Assembly: GCA_035511515.1 (NCBI GenBank)
Contig: DATKFG010000007.1
Span: 1-41,281, forward strand
Source: VBCK01 sp035511515
GTDB lineage: Bacteria; Pseudomonadota; Gammaproteobacteria; Burkholderiales; Burkholderiaceae_F
Reading direction: 5' to 3'
DNA: 41,281 bases
Below, piece by piece: positions 34,022 through 41,281 of this stretch. Both the position numbers and the translations under genes were made by a program. The stretch's first letter is position 1; every line of letters starts with the position of its first letter. The notes under the pieces were generated by a model. That model was not told the origin of the DNA. It did no database searches and worked only from the letters and a program-made list of their open reading frames with translations.

Positions 34022-34351
34022 GTGAGACACCACCAGGATCCCTCGCCGGGCCTCGGCCAAGCGCTCGCCTGCGCGCTGATCGCACAGCTGCTGAGCGTGT
34101 TGCTGGCCGCGGTGCTCGCGGCGCAGGTACCAGGAGGTTATCGCGTTCGATCCTGGGTGTTCCTGACGGGTCTGTTGTGGAGTGTGGCCGGAACCGTGCT
34201 GCTGTTGATTCGAACTGCGGCAGCAGCCGGGCGCAGCGAGGTGCAAGGCATCCGGTTGAGCCGGATCGCGCTCTGGCTGGTGTCCGCCTGGGTCTGGCCC
34301 ATCCTGGTGCGCAGCAGGCGCCCGGATCGAGGCGGCTCTGAAACGGGCTGA
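34022..34351 (+). CDS. Small membrane protein, unknown
   Basis: The 109-residue product starts at GTG and has two clear hydrophobic segments (ACALIAQLLSVLLAAVLAA and WVFLTGLLWSVAGTVLLLI) and a third (IALWLVSAWVWPILV) before a basic tail. I do not recognise the family. It is divergent from mnmE with 36 bp between them and is the first plus-strand gene after the 25-kb minus block. There is no strong ribosome-binding site, so the start or even the gene is uncertain. Confidence 0.55.
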   Translation: MRHHQDPSPGLGQALACALIAQLLSVLLAAVLAAQVPGGYRVRSWVFLTGLLWSVAGTVLLLIRTAAAAGRSEVQGIRLSRIALWLVSAWVWPILVRSRRPDRGGSETG

Positions 34352-34527
34352 AGGAAGCCTCAGCCGGGCTTTGATACGGATCCGGAGCCGGGAACCATCG
34401 GGTGATGCCCGGGCGCCGTGTCAACGCAATATCACAGCCTGCCGTTATGGGTATGCCGGCGCAACGCAGTCAGGGGGCAATGGGCCGGCAGATTCGATCC
34501 CTTCAACCCACGATTGACGGAAAGCAG

Positions 34528-34764
34528 ATGAAGAAACTGATCGCTGTGACGGTCGCCGGTCTGTTCGCGCTCGCCGGTGCGTATGCCGACGAAATGAAGA
34601 AGGACGAGAAGAAGGCGGAGGCCAAGCCTGCGGCCGAGGCGAAGAAGGAAACGACCAAGGCGGACATGAAGAAGGACGGCAAGAAGGACGGCAAGAAGAA
34701 GACCGACAAGAAGAAGGACGACGGAAAGAAGGACGACGCAAAGAAGGACGACAGCAAAAAGTAA
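34528..34764 (+). CDS. Exported lysine/aspartate-rich low-complexity protein
   Basis: The 78-residue product has a signal peptide (MKKLIAVTVAGLFALAGAYA, cut expected after residue 20) and a mature part made almost only of Lys, Asp, Glu and Ala, with KKDGKKDGKK- and KKDD-type repeats to the end. GGAAAG precedes the ATG. An upstream in-frame ATG exists but would bury the signal peptide. The design recalls acid-shock (Asr-like) or other basic periplasmic repeat proteins; no function can be given. A strong terminator follows. Confidence 0.75.
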   Translation: MKKLIAVTVAGLFALAGAYADEMKKDEKKAEAKPAAEAKKETTKADMKKDGKKDGKKKTDKKKDDGKKDDAKKDDSKK

Positions 34765-34827
34765 TGCTCATTTGAGCGGACCAGGCCTGGCCGAACCACT
34801 GGCCGCCCGTCTGCTTCTGGCTTCAAG

Positions 34828-34860
34828 GGGGCGCGCCTGGCCGGCGCGCCCCGATTTTTT
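34828..34860 (+). terminator. Rho-independent terminator
   Basis: A perfect 10-bp stem (GGGGCGCGCC, loop TGGCC, GGCGCGCCCC) followed by GATTTTTT, 63 bp past the stop of the Lys/Asp-rich gene. Confidence 0.85.
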
Positions 34861-35009
34861 GTGCGGTTGCGGCGACCAGCCGCCTTGCTGCATTGTCAAC
34901 CGCGGGTTCGGTTTGTCCGTTTATTTTGCCGCAACCGTCGGATACCGCCTCGGAAGGACGAATATGGCGGGACACAGCTTCAATTCCCTACTCCAAAAGG
35001 AACTACTCG

Positions 35010-35312
35010 ATGAAACGCATCGCAGCTCTGATGATCAGCGGTTTCCTGGCGAGTGCCGCCGCACTGGCGCAGGATTCCAAGATGGCCGCCCCGGCCCCGG
35101 CCACGCCGGCCGCCACGTCGCCTTCCGGCGCGGCGCCGGAGGGCGACCAGGCGGCCAAGAAAAAGGCGCATCGCGCCACCAAGAAGAAAGCGCACAAGGC
35201 CATGACGGACAAGACCGCGGCGGCCAAGACAGAAGGCGACATGAAGAAGTCGGCCGATACCAAGTCGGCGGCTGCCCCGGCGGCCACGCCGATGGCTCCG
35301 GCCCCGAAGTAA
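35010..35312 (+). CDS. Exported alanine/lysine-rich low-complexity protein
   Basis: The 100-residue product has a signal peptide (MKRIAALMISGFLASAAALA, cut near LAQ) and an Ala/Pro/Lys-rich mature part with repeated KKKAH(R/K)AT/AM units (about residues 50-66) and a Pro/Ala tail. AAAAGGAA before the ATG is a good ribosome-binding site and settles the start over an earlier in-frame ATG. It has the same build as the neighbouring Lys/Asp-rich protein but little direct similarity, and resembles acid-shock or histone-H1-like basic proteins in composition. Function unknown. Confidence 0.75.
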   Translation: MKRIAALMISGFLASAAALAQDSKMAAPAPATPAATSPSGAAPEGDQAAKKKAHRATKKKAHKAMTDKTAAAKTEGDMKKSADTKSAAAPAATPMAPAPK

Positions 35313-35320
35313 GGCGATCA

Positions 35321-35352
35321 ACCCTGTCCCGCGCGCTCGCGTGGGACAGGGT
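35321..35352. terminator. Hairpin between convergent genes
   Basis: ACCCTGTCCC (35321-35330) pairs perfectly with GGGACAGGGT (35343-35352), extendable inward by four pairs including one G-U. There is no T-run. It lies between the convergent Ala/Lys-rich and YggU genes and may end transcription from both sides. Confidence 0.55.
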
Positions 35353-35357
35353 CCCAC

Positions 35358-35675
35358 TCAGCGGCTGAGCCCGTCGAGCAGCCGCTGCGCGATCAGACCG
35401 GCCCGCGACGGGTCGCATTCGATCAGCACCGACTTGTCGCGCGAGTTCGCGCCCGCCACCAGGCGCAGCGAGCCGGTGCGCAGATCCAGGCACTGTGCCA
35501 GGTAGCGCAGCAGCGCCTCGTTGGCGCGGCCCTGCACCGGGGGCGCCTGCACCGCGACTCTCAGGCGTTCGCCGTGCTGCGCGATCAGCGCGCTGCGGCG
35601 CGCGCCGGGTTGCACGCGCAAGGCCAGGCGCACTCCGGCGGGTTCACTGCGAATCCAGGACGGCAGCGTCTGCAT
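35358..35675 (-). CDS. YggU / DUF167 family protein
   Basis: The 105-residue product matches the small DUF167 (YggU) family: a strand LALRVQPGARRSALI, HGERLRVAVQAPPVQGRANEALLRYLAQCL, and LVAGANSRDKSVLIE. The ATG at 35673-35675 is the family-like start; the frame is open further but the extra part overlaps hemE. The role is unknown. It diverges from hemE, 52 bp apart, and converges on the Ala/Lys-rich gene. Confidence 0.9.
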   Translation of the reverse strand: MQTLPSWIRSEPAGVRLALRVQPGARRSALIAQHGERLRVAVQAPPVQGRANEALLRYLAQCLDLRTGSLRLVAGANSRDKSVLIECDPSRAGLIAQRLLDGLSR

Positions 35676-35727
35676 GCGAGAATCGGCCGCGGCAGCTGCA
35701 GAACGGCGCCCATCCAACCGGACCCAG

Positions 35728-36810
35728 GTGAAACCAGCCAACGATACGTTGCTGCGCGCACTGCGCCGGCAGCCGACCGAAACCACGCCGATCTGGCTGA
35801 TGCGCCAGGCCGGCCGATATCTTCAAGAGTACAACGAGACCCGCGGCCGGGCCGGAGACTTTCTGACGCTGGCCAAGACGCCGCAGCTCGCGACCGAGGT
35901 GACGCTGCAGCCGGTCGACCGTTTTGCGCTGGATGCGGCGATCCTGTTTTCCGACATCTTGACGGTCCCCGACGCGATGGGCCTGGGGCTGCACTTCACC
36001 GAAGGCGAAGGGCCGAAGTTCGAGCGTCCGGTGCGGACCGAATCCGATGTGAAGGCGCTCGCCGTGCCGGACCCGGAGCTCGAACTCGGCTATGTGCTCG
36101 ACGCGGTGCGCTCGGTACGCGGCGCGCTGCAGGGTCGGGTGCCGCTGATCGGATTTTCCGGCAGCCCCTGGACGCTCGCCTGCTACATGATCGAGGGCGG
36201 GGGCTCGGACGACTTCCGCACGGTCAAGACGATGCTGTATGCGCGGCCCGATCTGATGCACCGGGTGCTCGAGGTGAACGCGCGGGCGGTGACCGATTAC
36301 CTGAACGCGCAAATCCGGGCCGGCGCGCAGGCCGTGATGGTGTTCGACACCTGGGGCGGCGTGCTGACCGATTCGGCCTTTCGCGAATTCTCGCTGCGTT
36401 ACACCGCGCAGGTGATGCGGCAGCTGGACCGCGAGCACGACGGCGAACCGGTTCCTTCGATCGTGTTCACCAAGGGCGGTGGCGCCTGGCTCGAGGCGAT
36501 CGCCGATTGCGGCTGCGATGCGGTGGGGCTGGATTGGACCGTGGACATCGGCCGCGCCCGCGCCCGCATCGGCGACCGCTGTGCGCTGCAGGGCAACCTG
36601 GATCCAGCCGTGCTGCTGGCTCCGGAGGCGGTGGTGCGCTCCGAGGCGCGGCGCGTGCTCGACGCCTTCGGCCCGGCGCGTCGCGCCGATGGGGCGTACG
36701 GCGGGCATGTCTTCAATCTCGGACACGGCATTTCTCGCTTCACGCCGGTCGATGCGGTTGCAGTGCTGGTCGATACGGTCCACGCAGAAAGCCGCAAGCT
36801 CAGGCGTTAA
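35728..36810 (+). CDS. hemE: Uroporphyrinogen decarboxylase
   Basis: HemE removes the four acetate carboxyls of uroporphyrinogen III to give coproporphyrinogen III in haem synthesis. The 360-residue product has the diagnostic WLMRQAGRYLQEYNETR near the start, FSDILTVPDAMGLGLHF with the catalytic Asp, FSGSPWTLACYMIEG and NLGHGI near the end. Translation most likely starts at the GTG at 35728-35730 (VKPANDTLLRAL), matching family length; upstream in-frame ATGs give low-complexity extensions that overlap yggU. priA follows on the same strand after 358 bp. Confidence 0.97.
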   Translation: MKPANDTLLRALRRQPTETTPIWLMRQAGRYLQEYNETRGRAGDFLTLAKTPQLATEVTLQPVDRFALDAAILFSDILTVPDAMGLGLHFTEGEGPKFERPVRTESDVKALAVPDPELELGYVLDAVRSVRGALQGRVPLIGFSGSPWTLACYMIEGGGSDDFRTVKTMLYARPDLMHRVLEVNARAVTDYLNAQIRAGAQAVMVFDTWGGVLTDSAFREFSLRYTAQVMRQLDREHDGEPVPSIVFTKGGGAWLEAIADCGCDAVGLDWTVDIGRARARIGDRCALQGNLDPAVLLAPEAVVRSEARRVLDAFGPARRADGAYGGHVFNLGHGISRFTPVDAVAVLVDTVHAESRKLRR

Positions 36811-36886
36811 GCTCGTTTTCGACGTAGTCGGCGCTCACCTTGTCCCGTATTGGAAATCTGCTCGAAACAGCGTCTACCCGCTTGAC

Positions 36887-36895
36887 TTATGCACA
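36887..36895 (+). promoter_or_regulatory. DnaA-box-like site TTATGCACA
   Basis: Fits the relaxed DnaA-box pattern TTWTNCACA exactly. It lies 77 bp past the hemE stop. Confidence 0.4.
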
Positions 36896-37062
36896 AAGTC
36901 GCGCAGCGGCTTAATTCATGCGGCTCCCGGCCCGACGCAGCCCCGCAGAGCTTGATTTTTTCGCTCAAGTCTTTGAAACAGAAGAAAAAACCGGATTCGG
37001 CTGGTGGAATGTGTCCCATTGAAGACAAGGCCGGCCGGGCACTTAGCTCATCTTCGCAATGT

Positions 37063-37083
37063 TTGTCCACAAAGTTGTCCACA
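37063..37083 (+). promoter_or_regulatory. Two direct TTGTCCACA sites upstream of priA
   Basis: Two identical 9-mers start 12 bp apart, nearly on the same helix face, about 86-106 bp before priA. The same variant occurs twice in the dnaA-dnaN gap but also singly within genes, so binding is uncertain. Confidence 0.4.
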
Positions 37084-37168
37084 GACCGATCGGAGCCCTT
37101 AAGGCCTTGACAAACGGTGCGAATGAGCGCATTCAGCCAGCCGCTTCCGCGTCGAAGCCGGCGCCGCG

Positions 37169-39226
37169 ATGAGCTTCGCCAGCGTGCTGCTCGATCTGCC
37201 GGTGCCGCACCCGCTGCAGTACCGGCTCACGCCCGAACAGCAGGCGATGGCGCGGGTCGGAATGCGCTGCGTCGCGCCGATCGGACCGGGGCGCGTGATG
37301 CTGGGCGTGCTGGTCGAGTTGTCGTCACAGTGCTCGATCGAAGAACGGCGCGTGCGGCCGTTGCGCGCGGTGCTCGATGACCCGCTGCTGTCGGCCGACT
37401 GGCTGCAGTTGTGCAGGTTCGCCGCCGGTTACTACCACCAGCCCCTGGCCCAGGTCGTGCTGGGCGCGTTGCCGCCGTCGCTGCGGCGCGTTCCGGGCCC
37501 ACGGGCAGCGGCGCAGATGGCCCGGTTGCGGCGCGCACCACCCGCCCAGGTACAGACTGGGCCTGGCGAGGCGACCAGCCTGCGCGAAGAACAGCGGGCC
37601 GCGATCGCAGCGATCGGACAAGCCCGGGGGTTTGCGCCGTTTCTGCTGCACGGAATCACCGGCAGCGGCAAGACCGAGGTGTACCTGGGCGCGATCGCCG
37701 CCGCGCTGGAATCGGATCCGCGCGCGCAGGCTTTGTGGCTGGTGCCGGAAATCAACCTGACCCCGCAGTTCGAATCGCGGCTTCAGAAGCGATTCGCACA
37801 TCTGCAGGTGGTGAGCCTGCACAGCGGCCTGGGTAGCGCGGAGCGCACCGCGGGCTGGCTGGCGGCGCACGAAGGCCGTGCGCGGATCGTGCTGGGCACT
37901 CGGCTGGCGGTGTTCGCTTCGCTGCCGCACCTGCGCATCGTGGTCGTCGACGAGGAACACGATGCATCGTTCAAGGCGTCCGACGGTGTGCGCTACTCGG
38001 CGCGCGACCTGGCGGTGAAGCGGGCCCAGCTCGCGCGCACCGCAGTCGTGCTCGGATCGGCCACCCCGTCGCTGGAATCGTGGCAGCAGGTGGTGGGCGG
38101 CCGGTACGCGCTGTTGCGCCTGGTGGAGCGCCCGTCGCAGGGCGGCCGCGCTGCCGGCGCTGGCGAGCAGCACCGCCCGCGCGTGCACACGGTCGACGTG
38201 CACAACTTTCCGCCTCAACAGGGCCTGAGCGCGCCGCTGCGCAGCGCGCTCGGCGAGGCACTGGCCCGCCACGAGCAGGCACTGGTGTTCATCAATCGCC
38301 GGGGCTATGCACCCGTGCTGGCCTGCGAGGCCTGTGGGTGGCTGTCCGACTGCCCCCACTGCAGCGCGCACGCCGCGTTTCACCGCAACGAAGACGGCGC
38401 CAAGGCGTCATTGCGCTGCCACCACTGCGGGTGGAACCGCCCGGTGCCGCGCGCCTGTCCGACATGCGGCAACCAGGACTTAAAGCCGGTCGGCCAGGGC
38501 ACGCAGCGGGTGGAGGAAACGCTGCGCCAGAGTTGGCCGGCCGCCCGGATCGGCCGCCTGGACCGCGACAGCACGCGGCAGCCACGCGCCGCCGAAAAGA
38601 CGCTGCTGCAGGTTCACGCGGGCGAGCTCGACGTGCTGGTCGGCACCCAGATGATCGCCAAGGGCCACGACTTCCGGGGGGTTTCACTGGTGGCCGTGCT
38701 GAACGCGGACGCACAGCTGATTGCCGCCGATTTCCGGGCCCCGGAGCGCCTCTTTGCGCTGCTGATGCAGGTCGCCGGACGCGCCGGCCGCTCCGGGCAG
38801 GCCGCGCAGGTTCTGGTGCAGACCCGCTTCCCCGACCATCCCCTGTACCGGGCGCTCGCTCAAGGCGACTACGGGCAATTCGCCCGCGAGCAGCTGGCCG
38901 AGCGGCGCGCTGCACGCATGCCCCCCTTCACGCACCAGGCGCTGCTGACCGCCACGGCCGGCGCGCTGCCCGATGCGCTGCAGTTTCTTTCGACCTGCCG
39001 CAGGCTCGGTGCGCAGCTCGCCCAGAGCCAGGCGGTTGTGCTGTACGACCCGGTGCCGATGCCGCTGTCGCGGCTGGCGTCCGAGCTGCGCGCGCAACTG
39101 CTGGTCGAGGCAACACGGCGCGCGCCGCTGCATCGCTTCCTGGACGCGTGGTTGCACGAGGTACGCTTGCTCAAGCTGCCCCGCCGTCTGCGCTGGCAGA
39201 TCGACGTGGATCCGCTGGCGATCTGA
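37169..39226 (+). CDS. priA: Primosomal protein N' (replication restart helicase PriA)
   Basis: PriA recognises stalled forks and reloads the replicative helicase. The 685-residue product begins with the DNA-binding domain (SFASVLLDLPVPHPLQYRL), then Walker A GITGSGKTEVYL, the DEEH motif (VVVDEEHDASFKASDG), VLGSATPSLESW, a zinc-binding insert with CEACGWLSDCPHC, CHHCGW and CPTCGN, and helicase motifs IGRLDRDST, TQMIAKGHDF and LMQVAGRAGRSG. Length is typical. The upstream gap holds DnaA-box-like sites. Confidence 0.97.
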   Translation: MSFASVLLDLPVPHPLQYRLTPEQQAMARVGMRCVAPIGPGRVMLGVLVELSSQCSIEERRVRPLRAVLDDPLLSADWLQLCRFAAGYYHQPLAQVVLGALPPSLRRVPGPRAAAQMARLRRAPPAQVQTGPGEATSLREEQRAAIAAIGQARGFAPFLLHGITGSGKTEVYLGAIAAALESDPRAQALWLVPEINLTPQFESRLQKRFAHLQVVSLHSGLGSAERTAGWLAAHEGRARIVLGTRLAVFASLPHLRIVVVDEEHDASFKASDGVRYSARDLAVKRAQLARTAVVLGSATPSLESWQQVVGGRYALLRLVERPSQGGRAAGAGEQHRPRVHTVDVHNFPPQQGLSAPLRSALGEALARHEQALVFINRRGYAPVLACEACGWLSDCPHCSAHAAFHRNEDGAKASLRCHHCGWNRPVPRACPTCGNQDLKPVGQGTQRVEETLRQSWPAARIGRLDRDSTRQPRAAEKTLLQVHAGELDVLVGTQMIAKGHDFRGVSLVAVLNADAQLIAADFRAPERLFALLMQVAGRAGRSGQAAQVLVQTRFPDHPLYRALAQGDYGQFAREQLAERRAARMPPFTHQALLTATAGALPDALQFLSTCRRLGAQLAQSQAVVLYDPVPMPLSRLASELRAQLLVEATRRAPLHRFLDAWLHEVRLLKLPRRLRWQIDVDPLAI

Positions 39227-39263
39227 TCGCCGGCTGGGTAACGTAAAGGCGCGATCCCACTAC

Positions 39264-39352
39264 CCTTAGGGTCTTCAGCCGTTCGCGGTAGGCCCGCGCG
39301 AAGCGTTCCCGTCCGTCGCCTGCTGGCGACCGAACGGGGCCCCGACCCTAGG
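39264..39352 (+). other. Foldable three-way-junction leader upstream of fimT
   Basis: The RNA could fold with an outer stem pairing CCTTAGGGTC (39264-39273) with GACCCTAGG (39344-39352, one bulge), hairpin A (TTCGCG 39282-39287 with CGCGAA 39297-39302) and hairpin B (39307-39339, about 12 pairs around the loop TGCT). The segment ends 32 bp before the fimT ATG. It matches no riboswitch I can name; it might be a priA terminator without a T-run. Confidence 0.35.
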
Positions 39353-39384
39353 TCCCTTTGAACCACGCGGTGACAATCCGCGCC

Positions 39385-39936
39385 ATGAGACAGGGGGAGT
39401 CAATACAGGTAAAGGTAGTTCGGAGCTGCCGCAAGCGGGCCGGCTTCACGCTGGTCGAGCTGCTGGTCGTGGTGTTGATTGCGGCGATTCTGATGGGGAT
39501 TGCGGTGCCGGCGCTGCAGACCATGGTCGCAGACAATGAGTTGAATGCCGTAACGGACGATCTTGCTTCCGCGCTGAATCTGGCCCGCAGCGAGGCGGGC
39601 AGACTCAACGCCACGGTCACCCTGGCGCCGACGGCGGCGTGGGGATCCGCGTGGACCGTCGCGCCCGCCGGGGGCGGAACGACGCTGCGCACCGGGGCGG
39701 CTGTTCCGAACGGGTACAGCCTGAGCAGCACCTTCTCCACCGCTGGCGTTTCCTTCGACGGGACAGGTCGCAGTTCCAGCGGCGTCGGTCAACTCGTGAT
39801 CTGCCAGGGCGGCGGCCCATTTGCCGGGGGCTCAGCGCGCTTGATCACGGTGACAGCCTCCGGCCGCATCCGGGTTGCCCAGAACTCGTCCGGGGTGCCG
39901 GTCCAAGACAACGGTCAGCCGCTTACGGGGTGCTAG
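39385..39936 (+). CDS. fimT: Minor pilin / pseudopilin, FimT (GspH) family
   Basis: The 183-residue product has a 20-residue leader and the prepilin peptidase site AG|FTLVELLVVVLIAAILMGIAVPAL: Gly at -1, Phe at +1, Glu at +5, then the hydrophobic helix. The mature part begins NELNAVTDDLASALNLARSEA, typical of the GspH/FimT domain. FimT is a minor component of type IV pili and in some species binds DNA for uptake. The ATG at 39385 is used. pilV and pilW follow closely, so this is a type IV pilus minor-pilin cluster. Confidence 0.9.
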   Translation: MRQGESIQVKVVRSCRKRAGFTLVELLVVVLIAAILMGIAVPALQTMVADNELNAVTDDLASALNLARSEAGRLNATVTLAPTAAWGSAWTVAPAGGGTTLRTGAAVPNGYSLSSTFSTAGVSFDGTGRSSSGVGQLVICQGGGPFAGGSARLITVTASGRIRVAQNSSGVPVQDNGQPLTGC

Positions 39937-39971
39937 CGATGATTCACGCCGATTCTCGAGGAGCCGGACCG

Positions 39972-40427
39972 ATGACCAAAAGGTGCTTGCCCGGCTGTAC
40001 GGTCCAACGCGGCATGACTTTGATCGAGATCCTGGTGGCGATCGTCGTGCTGTCGATCGGACTGCTAGGACTGGCAGGGCTGCAGCTCAAAGGCCTGCAG
40101 GTTGGACAAGGTTCGACCTACCGCTGGCAGGCCGCGATGCTGGCCGAGGACATCGCGGACCGGATGCGAGCAGACCGCGCCAGCGCTTTGTTGGGCAACT
40201 ACTCGAGCGGAACGCCAACTGGAGCCACCGCGGCGACCATCACGGACTGGCAGGCTCGCGTGGCGGCGGCCCTTCCGGGGGCGACCACGCCGACGATAAC
40301 GTTTCCGAACGGCGTAGGTACCAACCAGGTGATCGTGGAGATCGACTGGGCCGACACCCGGGCCAACTCCGGGGCGGGGGGAACGGGCACAGCGAGAGGC
40401 GTCTTCAAAATGCAGACGGAGCTCTGA
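39972..40427 (+). CDS. pilV: Type IV pilus minor pilin PilV
   Basis: The 151-residue product has a short basic leader and the prepilin motif RG|MTLIEILVAIVVLSIGLLGLAGLQ with Glu at +5, then AEDIADRMRADR, characteristic of PilV. PilV helps prime pilus assembly. AGGAG lies 8 bases before the ATG at 39972-39974 and decides this start over an ATG 33 bases earlier. It begins 35 bp after fimT. Confidence 0.92.
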   Translation: MTKRCLPGCTVQRGMTLIEILVAIVVLSIGLLGLAGLQLKGLQVGQGSTYRWQAAMLAEDIADRMRADRASALLGNYSSGTPTGATAATITDWQARVAAALPGATTPTITFPNGVGTNQVIVEIDWADTRANSGAGGTGTARGVFKMQTEL

Positions 40428-40428
40428 A

Positions 40429-41281
40429 GTGCACGCTGCTCCCGCCCGCGGCGCTCAGCTCGGTCTGACCCTGATCGAGATGATGGTCAGCATCACGATT
40501 GGCCTGCTGGTGGTCGGCGCGGTGACGTATTTGTATATCGGCTCCAAGGGCGCCTATCGCGGCAACGAAGCGCTGGCACGTATTCAGGACGCCGGCCGCT
40601 TTGCTCTCGACTCGATCACCCGTGACGTCCGGCGTGCCGGGGCCCTCGGGTGCAGCTCGGCCGTTTCCGTAGCAGGCCAAGGGGCGCCGATCACCGTCAA
40701 CGTGATCGCACCAGGGCTTGGCGTGCAGCCGGTTCCGATACAGGGCTTCGAGCCGTCGCAGTATCAGCCGCTGCCCCTGCCGACGTCAGCGTGGCCCTCC
40801 GGCTGGACACCGCCGACCGGATCCGGCACCCCGACTTACTGGGGCGGAGACGTGCTGCAGTTGCAGATCGCCACCGGCGTGCCCGTGCGGGTGACGGCCG
40901 AGGACACGACCGCGGGGACGATCACGATTGCCAACAACACCGTGCCGAATGGAAGCGGAGCCTACTTCAAGGCGAACAACTATGCCGTTCTCGGCAACTG
41001 CTCGGCGGCCGCGATATTTCAGGTGTTCGGGTCGCCGTCGGCGGGAGCATCGGCGGTGGTGTCGTACGCGAGCGCACCCGTTCCACTGACCACATCCGGG
41101 CAATTCAGTCTGGCCGCCGACACCTATCCGACCGTGCAGCACTATGACCAGGTCACGTACTACATCGGCCAGGCGTATGCGAACGCACCTCCGGCGCTGT
41201 ACCGCTTCTCGCTCAGCAGCGGCCAGGCCGAGGAACTGGTCGGAAACGTCGAGGACATGGACGTGGTGTACGGCATCGGCA
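40429..41281 (+). CDS. pilW: Type IV pilus minor pilin PilW, 3' end missing
   Basis: Translation from the GTG at 40429, 1 bp after the pilV stop, gives at least 284 residues running off the window. It has a prepilin motif LG|LTLIEMMVSITIGLLVVGAVTYLY with Glu at +5, then ARIQDAGRFALDSITRDVRRAGALGC, the typical PilW continuation, and later DQVTYYIGQAYANAPPALYRFSLSSGQAEELVGNVEDM. PilW acts with PilV, PilX and FimU in the pilus-tip or priming complex; further pil genes are expected beyond the window. Confidence 0.92.
   Translation, partial: MHAAPARGAQLGLTLIEMMVSITIGLLVVGAVTYLYIGSKGAYRGNEALARIQDAGRFALDSITRDVRRAGALGCSSAVSVAGQGAPITVNVIAPGLGVQPVPIQGFEPSQYQPLPLPTSAWPSGWTPPTGSGTPTYWGGDVLQLQIATGVPVRVTAEDTTAGTITIANNTVPNGSGAYFKANNYAVLGNCSAAAIFQVFGSPSAGASAVVSYASAPVPLTTSGQFSLAADTYPTVQHYDQVTYYIGQAYANAPPALYRFSLSSGQAEELVGNVEDMDVVYGIG

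Larger units (their letters stand above)
36811..37168. other. hemE-priA intergenic region with DnaA-box-like sites
   Basis: This 358-bp gap is more AT-rich than the surrounding DNA, notably 36945-37000. It contains TTATGCACA (36887-36895), which fits the TTWTNCACA pattern, and two TTGTCCACA sites (37063-37071, 37075-37083). A TTGACA at 37107-37112 could be a -35 for priA, but the matching -10 is poor. A short open frame (36889-37110) lacks gene-like features. Confidence 0.55.

Noticed and set aside
36889..37110. 73-residue frame between hemE and priA
   Set aside because: No ribosome-binding site, no family features, and it spans DnaA-box-like sites and AT-rich DNA.
39264..39352. c-di-GMP riboswitch before the minor pilins
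   Set aside because: The conserved GEMM sequence blocks are absent, so only a generic foldable region is reported.

Overview
The window is a GC-rich proteobacterial chromosome segment around the replication origin. The core order gyrB-dnaN-dnaA | rpmH-rnpA-yidD-yidC, the F1Fo ATP synthase operon, parAB-rsmG-mnmG, mnmE, hemE-priA and a minor-pilin cluster point to Betaproteobacteria, probably Burkholderiales-like; this rests on recognisable protein families and gene order, not on a database search. Layout: (1) 1-243, the 3' end of a VOC/glyoxalase-fold gene. (2) 391-5739, gyrB, dnaN and dnaA on the minus strand. DnaA boxes lie between dnaN and dnaA (candidate oriC) and in the dnaA promoter. 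(3) 6113-8869, rpmH-rnpA-yidD-yidC on the plus strand: ribosomal protein L34, the RNase P protein and the membrane-insertion proteins. (4) 9006-33985, a 25-kb block in which every gene is on the minus strand. Read in the direction of transcription it runs mnmE, panB, a MacAB/DevBCA-like exporter (adaptor, ATPase, two permeases), a cold-shock protein, GTP-dependent PEP carboxykinase, an AsmA-like anchored protein, two parS-like sites, mnmG-rsmG-parA-parB, atpIBEFHAGDC and a TonB-dependent receptor. (5) 34022-35675, small genes: a membrane protein, two exported lysine-rich low-complexity proteins and a YggU/DUF167 protein. (6) 35728-39226, hemE and priA on the plus strand, separated by a 358-bp region with DnaA-box-like sites. 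(7) 39264-41281, a foldable leader followed by fimT-pilV-pilW, with pilW running off the end. The genes are mostly housekeeping: replication initiation and restart, chromosome partition, tRNA wobble modification, membrane protein insertion, oxidative phosphorylation, haem and pantothenate synthesis, plus an exporter and minor pilins. The main unexpected signal is in the layout. The 25-kb minus-strand block looks like one inversion. Flipping it restores the widely conserved order rpmH-rnpA-yidD-yidC-mnmE-...-mnmG-rsmG-parA-parB-atpI...atpC, and also brings atpC next to the hemE-priA side. The left breakpoint carries a perfect 43-bp inverted repeat, one arm of which recurs exactly at 28.5 kb. 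Other notable points are a dnaA promoter whose -35 box lies inside a DnaA box, parS-like sites at and inside a perfect 40-bp hairpin, an RnpA lacking the Asn of its RNR motif, and a pair of exported Lys-rich proteins. I saw no clear new defence or mobile system, no tRNA or rRNA, and no CRISPR array.
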